Assembly: GCF_900078685.2 (NCBI RefSeq)
Contig: NZ_LT546166.1
Span: 3,656,570 to 3,720,569 of the forward strand
Direction of reading: 5' to 3'
From: Mycolicibacter icosiumassiliensis
GTDB taxonomy: Bacteria > Actinomycetota > Actinomycetes > Mycobacteriales > Mycobacteriaceae
DNA: 64,000 nucleotides
Part shown: positions 24,568 through 33,479 of the stretch, piece after piece
How positions within the stretch are numbered: the first letter of the stretch is position 1
Layout: every line of letters starts with the position of its first letter
Translations under genes and position numbers: made by a program
The notes under the pieces: model-generated
Told to the model about the DNA's origin: nothing
The model's input: only the letters and a program-made list of their open reading frames with translations
The model's database searches: none

Positions 24568-25974
24568 CTACGTCAGCAGCGCCTTCTTGAGCACCTTCCC
24601 CATCGCGTTGCGCGGCAGGGCATCTACCAGCCGTACCTCGCGAGGCCGCTTGTGCGCCGAAAGCTGTTGACCGACATAGTCGATCAATTCGCTCGGCTGC
24701 GCCGGGCGGTCCGCCGAGGCGACGACGAACGCCACGATCCGCTGGCCCAGGTCTTCGTCGGGCAATCCGACGACGGCTACTTCAGAAACCGCGGGATGGC
24801 CCAGCAACGCCGTCTCGATCTCACCAGCCCCGACCCGGAAACCACCGGACTTGATCAGATCGACCGATTCGCGGCCGACGATCCGATGCATGCCGTCGCC
24901 GTCGATAACCCCCACGTCCCCGGTGCGGTACCACCCATCGGCGTCGAACGCTTCGGCGGTGGCGTCGGGCCGGTTGAGGTAACCGTTGAACAGCGTCGGC
25001 CCGCGCACCGCGAGCCGCCCGATCGTCGCCCCGTCGTGCGGCACCGGGCCGCCGTCATCGGCGACAAGCTTGGTCTGCACCCCGTGCAACGGCAGACCCA
25101 CCCATCCTGGGCGGCGCTCACCGTCGACCCGGGTGCTCACCGTGATCAGCGATTCGGTGCTGCCATACCGCTCGATCGGGGCGTGACCGGTCTGGGCGAC
25201 GAGGGCGTCGAACACCGGGACCGGCAGCGCCGCGCTGCCCGAGACCAACAGCCGAGCGGGCCGCAGCGCTGCGGCGGCGCCCGCGTCGGCCACCACCCGA
25301 GACCACACGGTGGGCACCCCGAAATACAGCGTGCCGCGTGCGGCTGCGTACGCCTCCGGCGTCGGCTTTCCGGTGTGCACGAAGCGGTTGCCCACCCGCA
25401 ACGAGCCCAGTAGGCCCAAGACCAAGCCGTGCACGTGGTACAGCGGCAAGCCGTGCACCAGCACGTCATCGGGGCTCCACTGCCAGGCCTGCGCCAGCGC
25501 GTCGAGGTCCGCGGCCAGCGCCCGCCGGCTCAGCTGCACACCTTTGGGCGGGCCGGTGGTGCCGGAGGTGTAGATGATCAACGCGGTGTCGCCTGAATCC
25601 ACCGGCTCAGGCAGCTGGTGCGACGAGCCGGCGCGCGCCGGAAAGTGCGGCAGGCCGGCGAGGTCCTCGGGCCGCTCCCCCAGCCAGGCCTGCGCACCCG
25701 AGTCCCGCAGGATGTGCTGGCGTTCAGCGACGCCGACGTCAGCGGGGACCGGTACTACCGGTACTCCGGCGAGCAGACAGCCGGTGACCGCCAGCACGGT
25801 CTGCGCCGTGGGGGTGGCCAGTACCGCGACTGTCGGCGCCCCGGCAAGATCTTCGAGCACTGCCGCGGAAGCGGCACTCAACTCGGCACGGCTCAGTAGG
25901 GTGTTGTCGATACGCACCGCATCGGCGATGTCCGAGGCGTTCGAGTCGTCGGCAGCCAGCGACGTCAGCAGCAT
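24568..25974 (-). CDS. fadD36: Acyl-CoA synthetase FadD36
   Basis: 468 residues, ANL superfamily, shorter than most FadD (Rv1193). The P-loop YTSGTTGPPKG is at 135-145; YGSTESLITVSTR, WYRTGDVGVID and the C-terminal catalytic lysine in PRNAMGKVLKK complete the motif set. It activates a fatty or small organic acid to CoA thioester; malonyl-CoA-synthetase-like enzymes are the closest pattern, but the substrate is not certain. Confidence 0.92.
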   Translation of the reverse strand: MLLTSLAADDSNASDIADAVRIDNTLLSRAELSAASAAVLEDLAGAPTVAVLATPTAQTVLAVTGCLLAGVPVVPVPADVGVAERQHILRDSGAQAWLGERPEDLAGLPHFPARAGSSHQLPEPVDSGDTALIIYTSGTTGPPKGVQLSRRALAADLDALAQAWQWSPDDVLVHGLPLYHVHGLVLGLLGSLRVGNRFVHTGKPTPEAYAAARGTLYFGVPTVWSRVVADAGAAAALRPARLLVSGSAALPVPVFDALVAQTGHAPIERYGSTESLITVSTRVDGERRPGWVGLPLHGVQTKLVADDGGPVPHDGATIGRLAVRGPTLFNGYLNRPDATAEAFDADGWYRTGDVGVIDGDGMHRIVGRESVDLIKSGGFRVGAGEIETALLGHPAVSEVAVVGLPDEDLGQRIVAFVVASADRPAQPSELIDYVGQQLSAHKRPREVRLVDALPRNAMGKVLKKALLT

Positions 25975-26059
25975 CTCGGGGACGTTACCCGGTCAGCAGC
26001 GGGTGCCCGGCCGGCCGACCGAACGGCAGCCGACCGCAATAAGTGGTATCAACGAATTG

Positions 26060-26082
26060 GTTCCCCTAAATTTGTGGGCAAC
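26060..26082 (+). promoter_or_regulatory. Imperfect inverted repeat upstream of the COG2345 regulator
   Basis: GTTCCCC (26060-26066) and GGGCAAC (26076-26082) form arms with one mismatch around a 9-nt AT-rich spacer, 21 nt before the ATG at 26104. It could be an autoregulatory operator. The remaining leader contains AAGGAG as the ribosome site. Confidence 0.35.
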
Positions 26083-26103
26083 TCCTCAAGGAGAGGTACT
26101 CCC

Positions 26104-26823
26104 ATGCACGACCAGTCCGTCCCGCGGCGCGGCACCGCTCGCAGTCAGCGGTTGCCACGCAACCAGCAACGGGAACGGGTGCTGCGGTTGGTGGGCGCCG
26201 CCAGTGGCGCAGTCGACGCCGCTGAGCTCGCCGAGCGGATGAACCTGCATGTCACCACGGTGCGATTCCACCTCGATGCCTTGTGTGAGGACGGGGCGGT
26301 CGCCCGGACCCGGATCAAAAGTGGCGGCGTCGGGCGGCCCCGCACCGGCTACCTGGCGGTCCGCGACCGGTTGGATTACCGCAACCTGGCCGAGATATTG
26401 GCGATGGAGCTCGGTGAGACCGCCGCCGAGCGCCAGCAGCGTGCCGAACTGGCAGGCCAACGCTGGGCCGACCGGATCTTGGCCGCCGACGAATCCGTTG
26501 CCGAGGGGCCCGGCACTCCGGACGAATCGGCCCCCGACGCCGGCATCGACGAGTGCGCCGACCGGATCGCGGGGATCTTCGCGCGAATGGGGTTCGGCGC
26601 GGAACTCGCCGCGGCCGAAGACGGCGACGGCAGCCAACGCACGATCCTGCTGCACGCGTGTCCGGTTCGCGACTTGGCGCGGACGCACCCGGAAGTCGGC
26701 TGCGCCATGCACCGGGGCCTGCTGTGGGGGCTGCTCAACGCCGACAACGCTCCCGGCGGCAGCGCGGAGTTGGAACCGTTCGTCGAACCGGAGATCTGCA
26801 TCGCCCGGGTGATCGGCCGCTAG
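26104..26823 (+). CDS. COG2345-type winged-helix regulator with Cys/His cluster motif
   Basis: 239 residues. An N-terminal HTH (RERVLRLVGAAS ... NLHVTTVRFHLDAL, about 20-65) is followed by a wing with GRPRTGY. The C-terminus carries ACPVRDLARTHPEVGCAMHR with Cys186, His195, Cys200 and His203. This arrangement is typical of SufR-related COG2345 proteins, some of which bind an Fe-S cluster or metal. The start at 26104 has a good ribosome site; a frame from 26074 is less likely. The target is unknown. Confidence 0.87.
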   Translation: MHDQSVPRRGTARSQRLPRNQQRERVLRLVGAASGAVDAAELAERMNLHVTTVRFHLDALCEDGAVARTRIKSGGVGRPRTGYLAVRDRLDYRNLAEILAMELGETAAERQQRAELAGQRWADRILAADESVAEGPGTPDESAPDAGIDECADRIAGIFARMGFGAELAAAEDGDGSQRTILLHACPVRDLARTHPEVGCAMHRGLLWGLLNADNAPGGSAELEPFVEPEICIARVIGR

Positions 26824-26847
26824 CCCGGCCGGCTCGACCCGGAATCG

Positions 26848-27195
26848 TCAGTCCGTGGCGTCGGCGAATTCGCAGAACGCCGTGTAGGCACGGGCCCCGT
26901 AGATGGTGGCCGGCCCGCCGTGCATGAGAATGCTGACGCCGATGGCCTCGGCGGCCTCCTGCTTGGTTGCGCCGGCGCGTGCCGCCGCCCGTGCGTGTGA
27001 GGCGATGCATCCGTCGCAACCCTGCACCACGCCCATCGCCATCGCCATCAGCTCTTTGACCTTGCGCTCCAAGGCGCCGGATTCGAACGTGGCCTTGCTC
27101 ATTTCGCCGAACGCTTGGTAGACGCCGGGGATCTGCTGCCGAAGGTCGCGATGCTGCGGGTTCAGCTCGTTGAGGACTTCCTGGTAATGACCCAT
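26848..27195 (-). CDS. AhpD/carboxymuconolactone decarboxylase-like protein
   Basis: 115 residues, CMD fold. GCDGCIASH holds the redox pair Cys60-Cys63 and His67, the AhpD-type active site. Such proteins are thiol-dependent peroxidase or hydrolytic components. It lies directly downstream of pruA by 19 bp on the same strand, where M. tuberculosis has a proline dehydrogenase gene. Confidence 0.9.
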   Translation of the reverse strand: MGHYQEVLNELNPQHRDLRQQIPGVYQAFGEMSKATFESGALERKVKELMAMAMGVVQGCDGCIASHARAAARAGATKQEAAEAIGVSILMHGGPATIYGARAYTAFCEFADATD

Positions 27196-27214
27196 ACCCC
27201 CCAGGGTATCAGGT

Positions 27215-28846
27215 TCAGGGCGCCGCCATGTGCGGGTAACCGTGCTCGGTGGGCGGAACGAAGGACTCTTTGATCGTTCGCGCCGACGTCCAGCGCAGTA
27301 GGTTCAGCGGCGAACCCGCCTTGTCGTTGGTGCCCGAGTTGCGCGAGCCACCAAAGGGCTGCTGCCCCACCACCGCACCGGTCGGTTTGTCGTTGACGTA
27401 GAAGTTCCCGGCGGCGAACCGCAGCCGCCGTAGCGCGGTACGCACCGCATGCCGGTCCTCGGCGATGACCGCCCCGGTCAGCGCGTAGCGCGATCCGCTG
27501 TCGATGAGGTCGAGAATCCGCTCGTAATGCCCGTCGGAATAGACGTACACCGACAGCAGCGGGCCGAAGTATTCCGTGCTGAACATCTCGTCGGTCGGAT
27601 CCTCGGCGAGCAGCACCGTGGGCCGCACGAAATAGCCCACGCTGTCGTCGTAGTCACCGCCGACCGCCACCTCGACACCGGGGGCGGCCTTGGCGCGCTC
27701 GATGGCGCGCACGTTCTTGGCAAACGCCCGCCCGTCGATGAGCGCGCCACCGAAGTTCGTCAGGTCGGTGACGTCGCCGTAGCGCAGCTGCGCCGTCGCG
27801 GCCAGCAGGTCGTCGCCGCATCGTCGCCACAGCGAGCGGGGGACGTAGGCCCGCGAGGCAGCCGAGCACTTCTGCCCCTGGTAGTCGAAGGCGCCGCGAA
27901 TCAGCGCAGTACGCAGCACGTCCGGCCGCGCCGACGCATGCGCCACCACGAAGTCCTTGCCACCGGTCTCCCCGACCAGTCGTGGATAGCTGTCGTACCG
28001 GTCGATGTTGGCACCCACCTGACGCCACAGCGCGCGGAAAGTCTCCGTCGAGCCGGTGAAGTGGATTCCGGCCAGCCGCGAATCCGCCAGCGCCACCTCG
28101 GAAACCGCGTAACCGTCACCGGTGAGTAGGTTGATCACCCCCGGCGGCAGCCCGGCCTCCTCCAACAGCTGCATGGTCAGGTACGCGGCGAGGCTCTGGG
28201 TGACGGACGGCTTCCAGATCACCGTGTTGCCCATCAGCGCCGGCGCCGTGGGCAGGTTACCTGCGATCGAGGAGAAGTTGAACGGGGTGATGGCGTAGAC
28301 GAACCCGTCCAGCGGCCGATAGTCGGTGCGGTTCCACACTCCGGGGCTGCTGATCGGTTGCTGCGTCAGGATCTGACGGGCGAACGCGACGTTGAACCGC
28401 CAGAAGTCGATGAGTTCGCACGGCGCGTCGATCTCGGCCTGGTAGGCGGTCTTGGACTGGCCGAGCATGCCCGCGGCGGCGATGGTCTCCCGCCACGGGC
28501 CGGCCAGCAGGTCGGCGGCCCGCAGGAAGATGGCCGCACGCTCGTCGAACGGGGTTGCCGCCCAGTCGTTCTTGGCCGCGGCGGCGGCTTCGACCGCCGC
28601 GGCGGCGTCCGCGTGGGTAGCGTTGGTCAGCGCGCCCAGCACCGCGGCGCGCCGGTGCGGTTGGACGATGTCGATGCGCGCACCATCGCCCATCCGATGC
28701 CGGCCGGCGATGACGTGCGGCACGTCGCGTGGTTGGTCGGTGAGCTCAGCCAGTGCGGTACGCAGCCGGGTGCGCTCCGCCGAGTCCGGGGCATAGTCAT
28801 GGACCGGCTCGTTGACCGGAACCGGCACTTCGGTGATGGCGTCCAT
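27215..28846 (-). CDS. pruA: L-glutamate gamma-semialdehyde dehydrogenase (P5C dehydrogenase)
   Basis: 543 residues, ALDH family (Rv1187, also rocA). It oxidises glutamate semialdehyde, the second step of proline breakdown, to glutamate with NAD. Motifs: ITPFNFSSIAGNLP (NAD fold), FTGSTETFRALW, VGETGGKDFVVAHA (general base Glu), GQKCSAASRAYV (catalytic Cys) and EYFGPLLSVYVY. The length matches the PRODH-independent class. No proline dehydrogenase gene is found in the window. Confidence 0.95.
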   Translation of the reverse strand: MDAITEVPVPVNEPVHDYAPDSAERTRLRTALAELTDQPRDVPHVIAGRHRMGDGARIDIVQPHRRAAVLGALTNATHADAAAAVEAAAAAKNDWAATPFDERAAIFLRAADLLAGPWRETIAAAGMLGQSKTAYQAEIDAPCELIDFWRFNVAFARQILTQQPISSPGVWNRTDYRPLDGFVYAITPFNFSSIAGNLPTAPALMGNTVIWKPSVTQSLAAYLTMQLLEEAGLPPGVINLLTGDGYAVSEVALADSRLAGIHFTGSTETFRALWRQVGANIDRYDSYPRLVGETGGKDFVVAHASARPDVLRTALIRGAFDYQGQKCSAASRAYVPRSLWRRCGDDLLAATAQLRYGDVTDLTNFGGALIDGRAFAKNVRAIERAKAAPGVEVAVGGDYDDSVGYFVRPTVLLAEDPTDEMFSTEYFGPLLSVYVYSDGHYERILDLIDSGSRYALTGAVIAEDRHAVRTALRRLRFAAGNFYVNDKPTGAVVGQQPFGGSRNSGTNDKAGSPLNLLRWTSARTIKESFVPPTEHGYPHMAAP

Positions 28847-28921
28847 AACCCAGGATGCGCCCAGATACGCGGCCGCGCTCCTGATTCAGCTGTCCCCCGG
28901 TTCGCCCCGATGCGGCGCCGG

Positions 28922-30376
28922 TCAGAAGATGCCGGACAGGTCGCCTGAGATCGACGTCAGGGTCTGCTCCAGCACCATGAACTCGATGCCGACCGCGGCC
29001 GTGACCAGCCCGGTGTCAGCGGCCAGCGGCCCCACGAGGGCCTGGAGCGGGTCACTGAAGATGTTCTCGGCGAACATGTTCAGGTCGTAGGCCGGCATGT
29101 TGACCAACAGCGACGTGAGGATGTCGGCCGTGGGCAGCAGCGTCGAGTAGCCCTGGGAGAACGCCGACGTCAACCCGTTGACGATGTCGCTGAAGCTCGG
29201 CAAGGAACCGCCGGCGCCGCTACCCGCGAACAGATCGGACAACCCTCCCGACGAGTCGGCCGTCGACGCCGGATGCGTCAGATCGTTGAGGAACGCCTGG
29301 AAGCCTTCCTGCAGAGCCGGACCCATATTGTTCATCGCCGTGGTCAACTGCTCGATCGACGGAAACAGCCCAAACGTGGTGGGCACATTGGCCTGACCGA
29401 CATCCCAACCCTGATTGTCAGGGTTGTCGTAACCCAGGTTGACGATCTGCGTCAGGGCCGGGTTGAGCAGGTCGACCAGGGGCTTGCCGATCAGGGGGAT
29501 GCCTTCGAACAGGCGCAGCAGCGGCAGCACCTGATCGTCGGCCATCGGGATCATGTAGTAGGTGGTGTTCCCGTCGTAGCCCTCGGTCGTGGGCAGCTGG
29601 ATGGCATGGTCGATCTGATCGGGGGTAAGCAGCCGGTAGGTGGGGTGGACATAGAGCAGGCCCAGGACCGCATTGAGGTCGGCCAAGGCATTCAGCGTGT
29701 ACTTCGGGAAGTCGGCGAAGCCGTCGTACTCCTGGGTGTAGATGTCGGTCTGGTAGATCGAGTCTGCCGGGGTTGCACCGTCGAAGGTGATACCCAGCGC
29801 AGGCAGACTCAGCGGGGCGAACCGTTCCAGCAGCCCGCCGTCGGGGTTGCTCGGATTGCCCACCAACACGAACTTCACCGCGTCGGCGGCGACGCCGTCC
29901 TGCTCGAGTTGCGGCATCACCATTCCAGAGATTGTTGAGCTCTGGGACTCCCCGTAAACCGCGACGGTGTTACCCGCTGCGACGCTGTCTTCGATATAGG
30001 TTTTGAGCATCGTGGTGCCCTGGGCGAACGACTGATCGAATGTCAGGCTCTTGACGCCGGTATAGATCGGCGAGCCACCCTCGGGGGTAAACACACCCTG
30101 AGACTCCGCACCGGGCAGGATCCGTTGGATGAACAGGTCGTTGGCCTGCTGCACGTAGTCGGGGAACTTCGCCGAGTCCTGCGGGATCGGGGTGCCGGTA
30201 CCGCCGACGACCAGTCCTACCAGGTTATTCGCCGCGTCCACTGCGTTACCGGCGAGCAGCCGCACCGCCTGCAGCTGTGTTGCCGACGGAGCGGGCGCGA
30301 TCGGAGTGACCGCGACCAGGCCGGCGCCCACCAGGCAGACGCCTGAGGTGACGTAGGAGCGAAGTGCTAACGACAT
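28922..30376 (-). CDS. Exported PE-PPE-domain serine esterase
   Basis: 484 residues. A signal peptide (about 1-32) precedes a PE-PPE domain (PF08237 type), an alpha/beta-hydrolase with nucleophile Ser144 in YGESQSST. There is no PE or PPE module. Relatives include Chp2 (Rv1184c) and the cutinase-like acyltransferases that build trehalose polyketide lipids. It stands near the positional equivalent of Rv1184c, but the pks3/4, papA3, mmpL10 and fadD21 genes of that locus are absent. It is divergent from the PucR-type regulator. Confidence 0.9.
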   Translation of the reverse strand: MSLALRSYVTSGVCLVGAGLVAVTPIAPAPSATQLQAVRLLAGNAVDAANNLVGLVVGGTGTPIPQDSAKFPDYVQQANDLFIQRILPGAESQGVFTPEGGSPIYTGVKSLTFDQSFAQGTTMLKTYIEDSVAAGNTVAVYGESQSSTISGMVMPQLEQDGVAADAVKFVLVGNPSNPDGGLLERFAPLSLPALGITFDGATPADSIYQTDIYTQEYDGFADFPKYTLNALADLNAVLGLLYVHPTYRLLTPDQIDHAIQLPTTEGYDGNTTYYMIPMADDQVLPLLRLFEGIPLIGKPLVDLLNPALTQIVNLGYDNPDNQGWDVGQANVPTTFGLFPSIEQLTTAMNNMGPALQEGFQAFLNDLTHPASTADSSGGLSDLFAGSGAGGSLPSFSDIVNGLTSAFSQGYSTLLPTADILTSLLVNMPAYDLNMFAENIFSDPLQALVGPLAADTGLVTAAVGIEFMVLEQTLTSISGDLSGIF

Positions 30377-30453
30377 GAGATTTCCTTAGGATCGACGACC
30401 GGTCAATAATTGGGCAGGTCGGCGGCCCCGAACAAGACCATTGCGCACCAATT

Positions 30454-30472
30454 TGCACTTTTTGGAAGTGCA
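30454..30472 (+). promoter_or_regulatory. 7-bp perfect inverted repeat at the regulator start
   Basis: TGCACTT (30454-30460) and AAGTGCA (30466-30472) are perfect arms around TTTGG, ending 2 nt before the ATG at 30475 and covering its ribosome site. Two further TGCAC/GCAC elements flank it. The position between divergent genes fits an operator; an RNA hairpin masking the start is the alternative. Confidence 0.5.
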
Positions 30473-30474
30473 CA

Positions 30475-31722
30475 ATGCACTACCTCCGCTACGCTGCGCC
30501 GGTGTGGAAGCGACCCTCGAAGCAGATCCGCGATCTGATGCGCCGAGGGGCCGAAATGATGGTGAACATGGCCCCGGACCAAGTCGATGAGTTGCAGCGG
30601 GCAACGCTCGAATCGGAATACATGCAGGTCATCGGCGGCGATCCGATCCTGGCCGCGGCCATCCGCCGAGGAATCTGGTCCACCCTGCTGCACTGGGCGG
30701 CCGCCAATATCAGCCGTCCGGGTGAGCCGGTAGCGGCGAATACCGGTGAGCTCTCGGACATCGCACGCGGCATCGCACGCCGCGGCCTGAGGTCGCCGAC
30801 GTCGGTAGACGCCTACCGGCTCGGGCAGAACATGGCCTGGCAGTTTTGGATGCAGATCGCTTTCGAGTTGACCTCGGACCCGGCCGAGCTGCGCGAGCTG
30901 CTCGAGGTTTCAGCGCTGTCCATGACTTCATTCATCGACGCCACGGTCACCGAGGTCTACCGGCACCTACAGATCGAACGAGACGAACTCGCCAGCGAAG
31001 TGCATGCCGAACGCCGGCAGATCATCGCGCAGATCCTCAGTGGCAAGGCCATCCACCGACACGCCGCAGCCCAGCTCGGCTACCACCTGGGCCAACAGCA
31101 CACTGCGGCCATCGTCTGGGGCGACGAGGCCAACATCGATCCGATTGACCTGGACCGCGCTATAGAGGCGTTATGGCCCACACCGGACGTGCGCCCGATC
31201 TTGTCGGTACGGATCGGCCCCGCTACCCGATGGGTGTGGCTGCCTGGTGTCGGAAGCCTCGACGTGCCAACGATTTCGGCAGCGGTCGGCAAGCTTCCCG
31301 GCGTCCGGATCGCGCTGGGCATCCCGGCAACCGGCGTGGAAGGCTTCCGGCGCAGTCATCTCGACGCGGTCGCCACCCAGCGCATGATGATGAATCGGCG
31401 CTCGTCCACGCAGGTCGCCAGCTTCGCCGATATCGAACTCGTCGCGCTGGTTACCTCGGACGCGAGCCAGGCCGATCGATTCATCAAGCACACCCTCGGT
31501 GATTTCGCTGCTGCCGACCGGGAACTCCAGGAAGCCGTCCTGGTCTACGTCCACGAACAATGCAACGGTTCTCGAGCCGCCGAGCGTCTGTTTACTCACC
31601 GAAACACGTTGTTGCGCAGGATTTCCCAAGCCGAGGAATTATTACCTCGGCCGCTGGCCGAAAGCAGCGTCAGTGTCGCGGTCGCACTCGACGCGCTGCG
31701 CTGGCGTGAAGACGGGCCCTAG
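30475..31722 (+). CDS. PucR/CdaR-type transcriptional regulator
   Basis: 415 residues, Rv1186c-like. A long N-terminal sensory region (RsbRD/GGDEF-like PucR fold) is followed by a C-terminal HTH_30 domain (NGSRAAERLFTHRNTLLRRIS, about 369-389). Related mycobacterial proteins control lipid or amino-acid metabolism genes. It is divergent from the PE-PPE esterase and near pruA, the likely targets by position. The stop overlaps the psuG stop by 4 nt, tail to tail. Confidence 0.88.
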   Translation: MHYLRYAAPVWKRPSKQIRDLMRRGAEMMVNMAPDQVDELQRATLESEYMQVIGGDPILAAAIRRGIWSTLLHWAAANISRPGEPVAANTGELSDIARGIARRGLRSPTSVDAYRLGQNMAWQFWMQIAFELTSDPAELRELLEVSALSMTSFIDATVTEVYRHLQIERDELASEVHAERRQIIAQILSGKAIHRHAAAQLGYHLGQQHTAAIVWGDEANIDPIDLDRAIEALWPTPDVRPILSVRIGPATRWVWLPGVGSLDVPTISAAVGKLPGVRIALGIPATGVEGFRRSHLDAVATQRMMMNRRSSTQVASFADIELVALVTSDASQADRFIKHTLGDFAAADRELQEAVLVYVHEQCNGSRAAERLFTHRNTLLRRISQAEELLPRPLAESSVSVAVALDALRWREDGP

Positions 31723-32621
31723 GTGCCCGCGTAAGCCACGGCGACCTCGGCGGCCAGCCGCGCATTGGCCAGCACCAGAGCGACGTTGGCGGACACCGAC
31801 GCCCCGTGTGTCTCACGGTGGAAGTAGTCGAGCAAGAACGGGGTCACGTCCTTGCCGTGTACGTCCGCGGCCCGGGCGGCGGCCAGCCCATCGGCCAGCA
31901 CCCGGTCATGCAGCTCGCGGTCCAGCTCGGCGTCGGTGGGGATCGGGTTGGCCAGCACCAGCCCGTAACCGTCGGTGCCCAGCCGGTCGCGAGCCCGCAG
32001 CACCGCGGCAGCCTGTTTCGGCGTCTGCACCCACCAGTCGAGCGGGTAGCCGGAGTCGGCCAGGTAGAACGCCGGGAAGCGGTCGGTGCGGTAGCCGATC
32101 ACCCCCACCGACAGCGTCTCCAACCGCTCCAACGTTGCGCCGATGTCCAGAATCGACTTCACGCCCGAACACACCACCAACACCGGGGTGCGCGACAGCG
32201 TGGTCAGGTCTGCGGACTCGTCGTAGCTGTCCTGCGCGTCGCGATGCACACCGCCCAACCCACCGGTGGCGAACACCGTGATGCCGACCGCCGCTGCCAG
32301 ATGCGCGGTCGCAGCGACCGTGGTTGCACCGTCGCCGGCGACCGCGGCCAGCATCGCGATCTCTCGGACGCTGACTTTGATCGCCGTGCCACCGGTGGCG
32401 ATGCGGTGCAGCGCGTCATCGTCGAGGCCGATGTGCGGCTGGCCGTCGATGATCGCGATGGTGGCCGGTACTGCGCCTGCCGAGCGCACGGTGTGCTCGA
32501 TGGCGCGGGCGATGCGCAGATTGTCCGGGCGTGGCAGACCGTGGCTGATGATCGTGCTTTCCAGCGCCACCACGGCCCGGCCGGCGGTCAACGCATCGGC
32601 GACCTCGGGATGGATGCGCAT
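31719..32621 (-). CDS. psuG: Pseudouridine-5'-phosphate glycosidase
   Basis: 300 residues. PsuG splits pseudouridine 5'-phosphate into uracil and ribose-5-phosphate. ALESTIISHGLP (19-30), GGTAIKVSVREI and SADLTTL match the family, and Lys155 in CSGVKSILDIG corresponds to the Schiff-base lysine (Lys166 in E. coli). The partner kinase PsuK, usually adjacent, is not seen, so the source of pseudouridine phosphate is unclear. Confidence 0.93.
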   Translation of the reverse strand: MRIHPEVADALTAGRAVVALESTIISHGLPRPDNLRIARAIEHTVRSAGAVPATIAIIDGQPHIGLDDDALHRIATGGTAIKVSVREIAMLAAVAGDGATTVAATAHLAAAVGITVFATGGLGGVHRDAQDSYDESADLTTLSRTPVLVVCSGVKSILDIGATLERLETLSVGVIGYRTDRFPAFYLADSGYPLDWWVQTPKQAAAVLRARDRLGTDGYGLVLANPIPTDAELDRELHDRVLADGLAAARAADVHGKDVTPFLLDYFHRETHGASVSANVALVLANARLAAEVAVAYAGT

Positions 32622-32715
32622 CCGCTTAGCCTATGGCGCGCGGCGATCAGCGCGCATCGATCGTGTCGGGGCTGGGTGGTAGCGTCCGCGACTGTTCACC
32701 GGTTCATGCGGCGGT

Positions 32716-32748
32716 CCCAGCTTCGCCTCTCCTTCGTCGAGCCTCGCT
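32716..32748. repeat. 33-bp dispersed repeat, copy 2 (upstream of the HNH nuclease)
   Basis: Identical over 33 bp to 19087-19119. Here the element is bracketed by near-identical direct repeats of GGTTCATGCGG (left at about 32701-32711, right at about 32758-32768), which could mark an insertion footprint. It lies just upstream of the HNH nuclease start. Confidence 0.85.
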
Positions 32749-32780
32749 GAACCACCGGGTTCATGCGGACTGGAGGTGCC

Positions 32781-33479
32781 GTGGTCGACCAGCGACGCAG
32801 GTGGCCGGGCTATTTTGCCGCGCTCGCGGCGACCCTGCTGATGGTGGCACCGGCCGCCGCCGCGGACCCGGCTGCGGTCGGCGCCGCCGACGGCCCGGCC
32901 GAGCTGGCCATGCTCGACGCGCTGCCGATCAAGGGCCGCGCGCCCAAGACCGGCTACTGGCGCGCCCTGTTCGGCCAGGCCTGGAGCGACGATGTCACGG
33001 TGCTCGGCGGGCACAACGGCTGCGACACCCGCAACGACATCCTGCGCCGCGACCTGGTCGACATCGAGATCAAGCCCGGCACCGCCGACTGCGTGGTGGC
33101 ATCGGGTGTCTTGAACGATCCCTACACCGGTAGCGCCATCGCCTTCCAGCGAGGTCCGGGCACCTCGAAGGCGGTGCAGATCGACCATGTGGTGGCGTTG
33201 TCCGATGCCTGGCAGAAGGGCGCCCAGGGCTGGGATGAGCTCACCCGGCGCAACTTCGCCAACGATCCGCTGAACCTGCAGGCCACCAGCGGTCCGATCA
33301 ACGAGCAGAAGGGCGACGGCGACGCGGCTACCTGGCTGCCGCCCAACAAGGCCTACCGCTGCGCCTACGTGTCCCGGATCGTCGCGGTGAAGTCCGGCTA
33401 CGGCCTCTGGGTGACCCAGGCCGAGCACGACGCAATCGAGCGGATCCTCACCGGCGAGTGCGGTGCGCCGGCAGGCTAA
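32781..33479 (+). CDS. Secreted HNH nuclease (DUF1524/GmrSD-like)
   Basis: 232 residues from GTG 32781 (GGAGG just upstream); an ATG at 32763 lies in the repeat's flank. A signal peptide ends near APAAAA. The HNH core is VQIDHVVALSDAWQKG with Asp135 and His136, followed by FANDPLNLQATSGPINEQKG and WLPPNKAYRCAY. Cys81, Cys104 and Cys194 may form disulfides. Secreted DUF1524 proteins are common in actinobacteria and are thought to degrade extracellular DNA. The stop overlaps the dapC stop by 4 nt. Confidence 0.9.
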   Translation: MVDQRRRWPGYFAALAATLLMVAPAAAADPAAVGAADGPAELAMLDALPIKGRAPKTGYWRALFGQAWSDDVTVLGGHNGCDTRNDILRRDLVDIEIKPGTADCVVASGVLNDPYTGSAIAFQRGPGTSKAVQIDHVVALSDAWQKGAQGWDELTRRNFANDPLNLQATSGPINEQKGDGDAATWLPPNKAYRCAYVSRIVAVKSGYGLWVTQAEHDAIERILTGECGAPAG

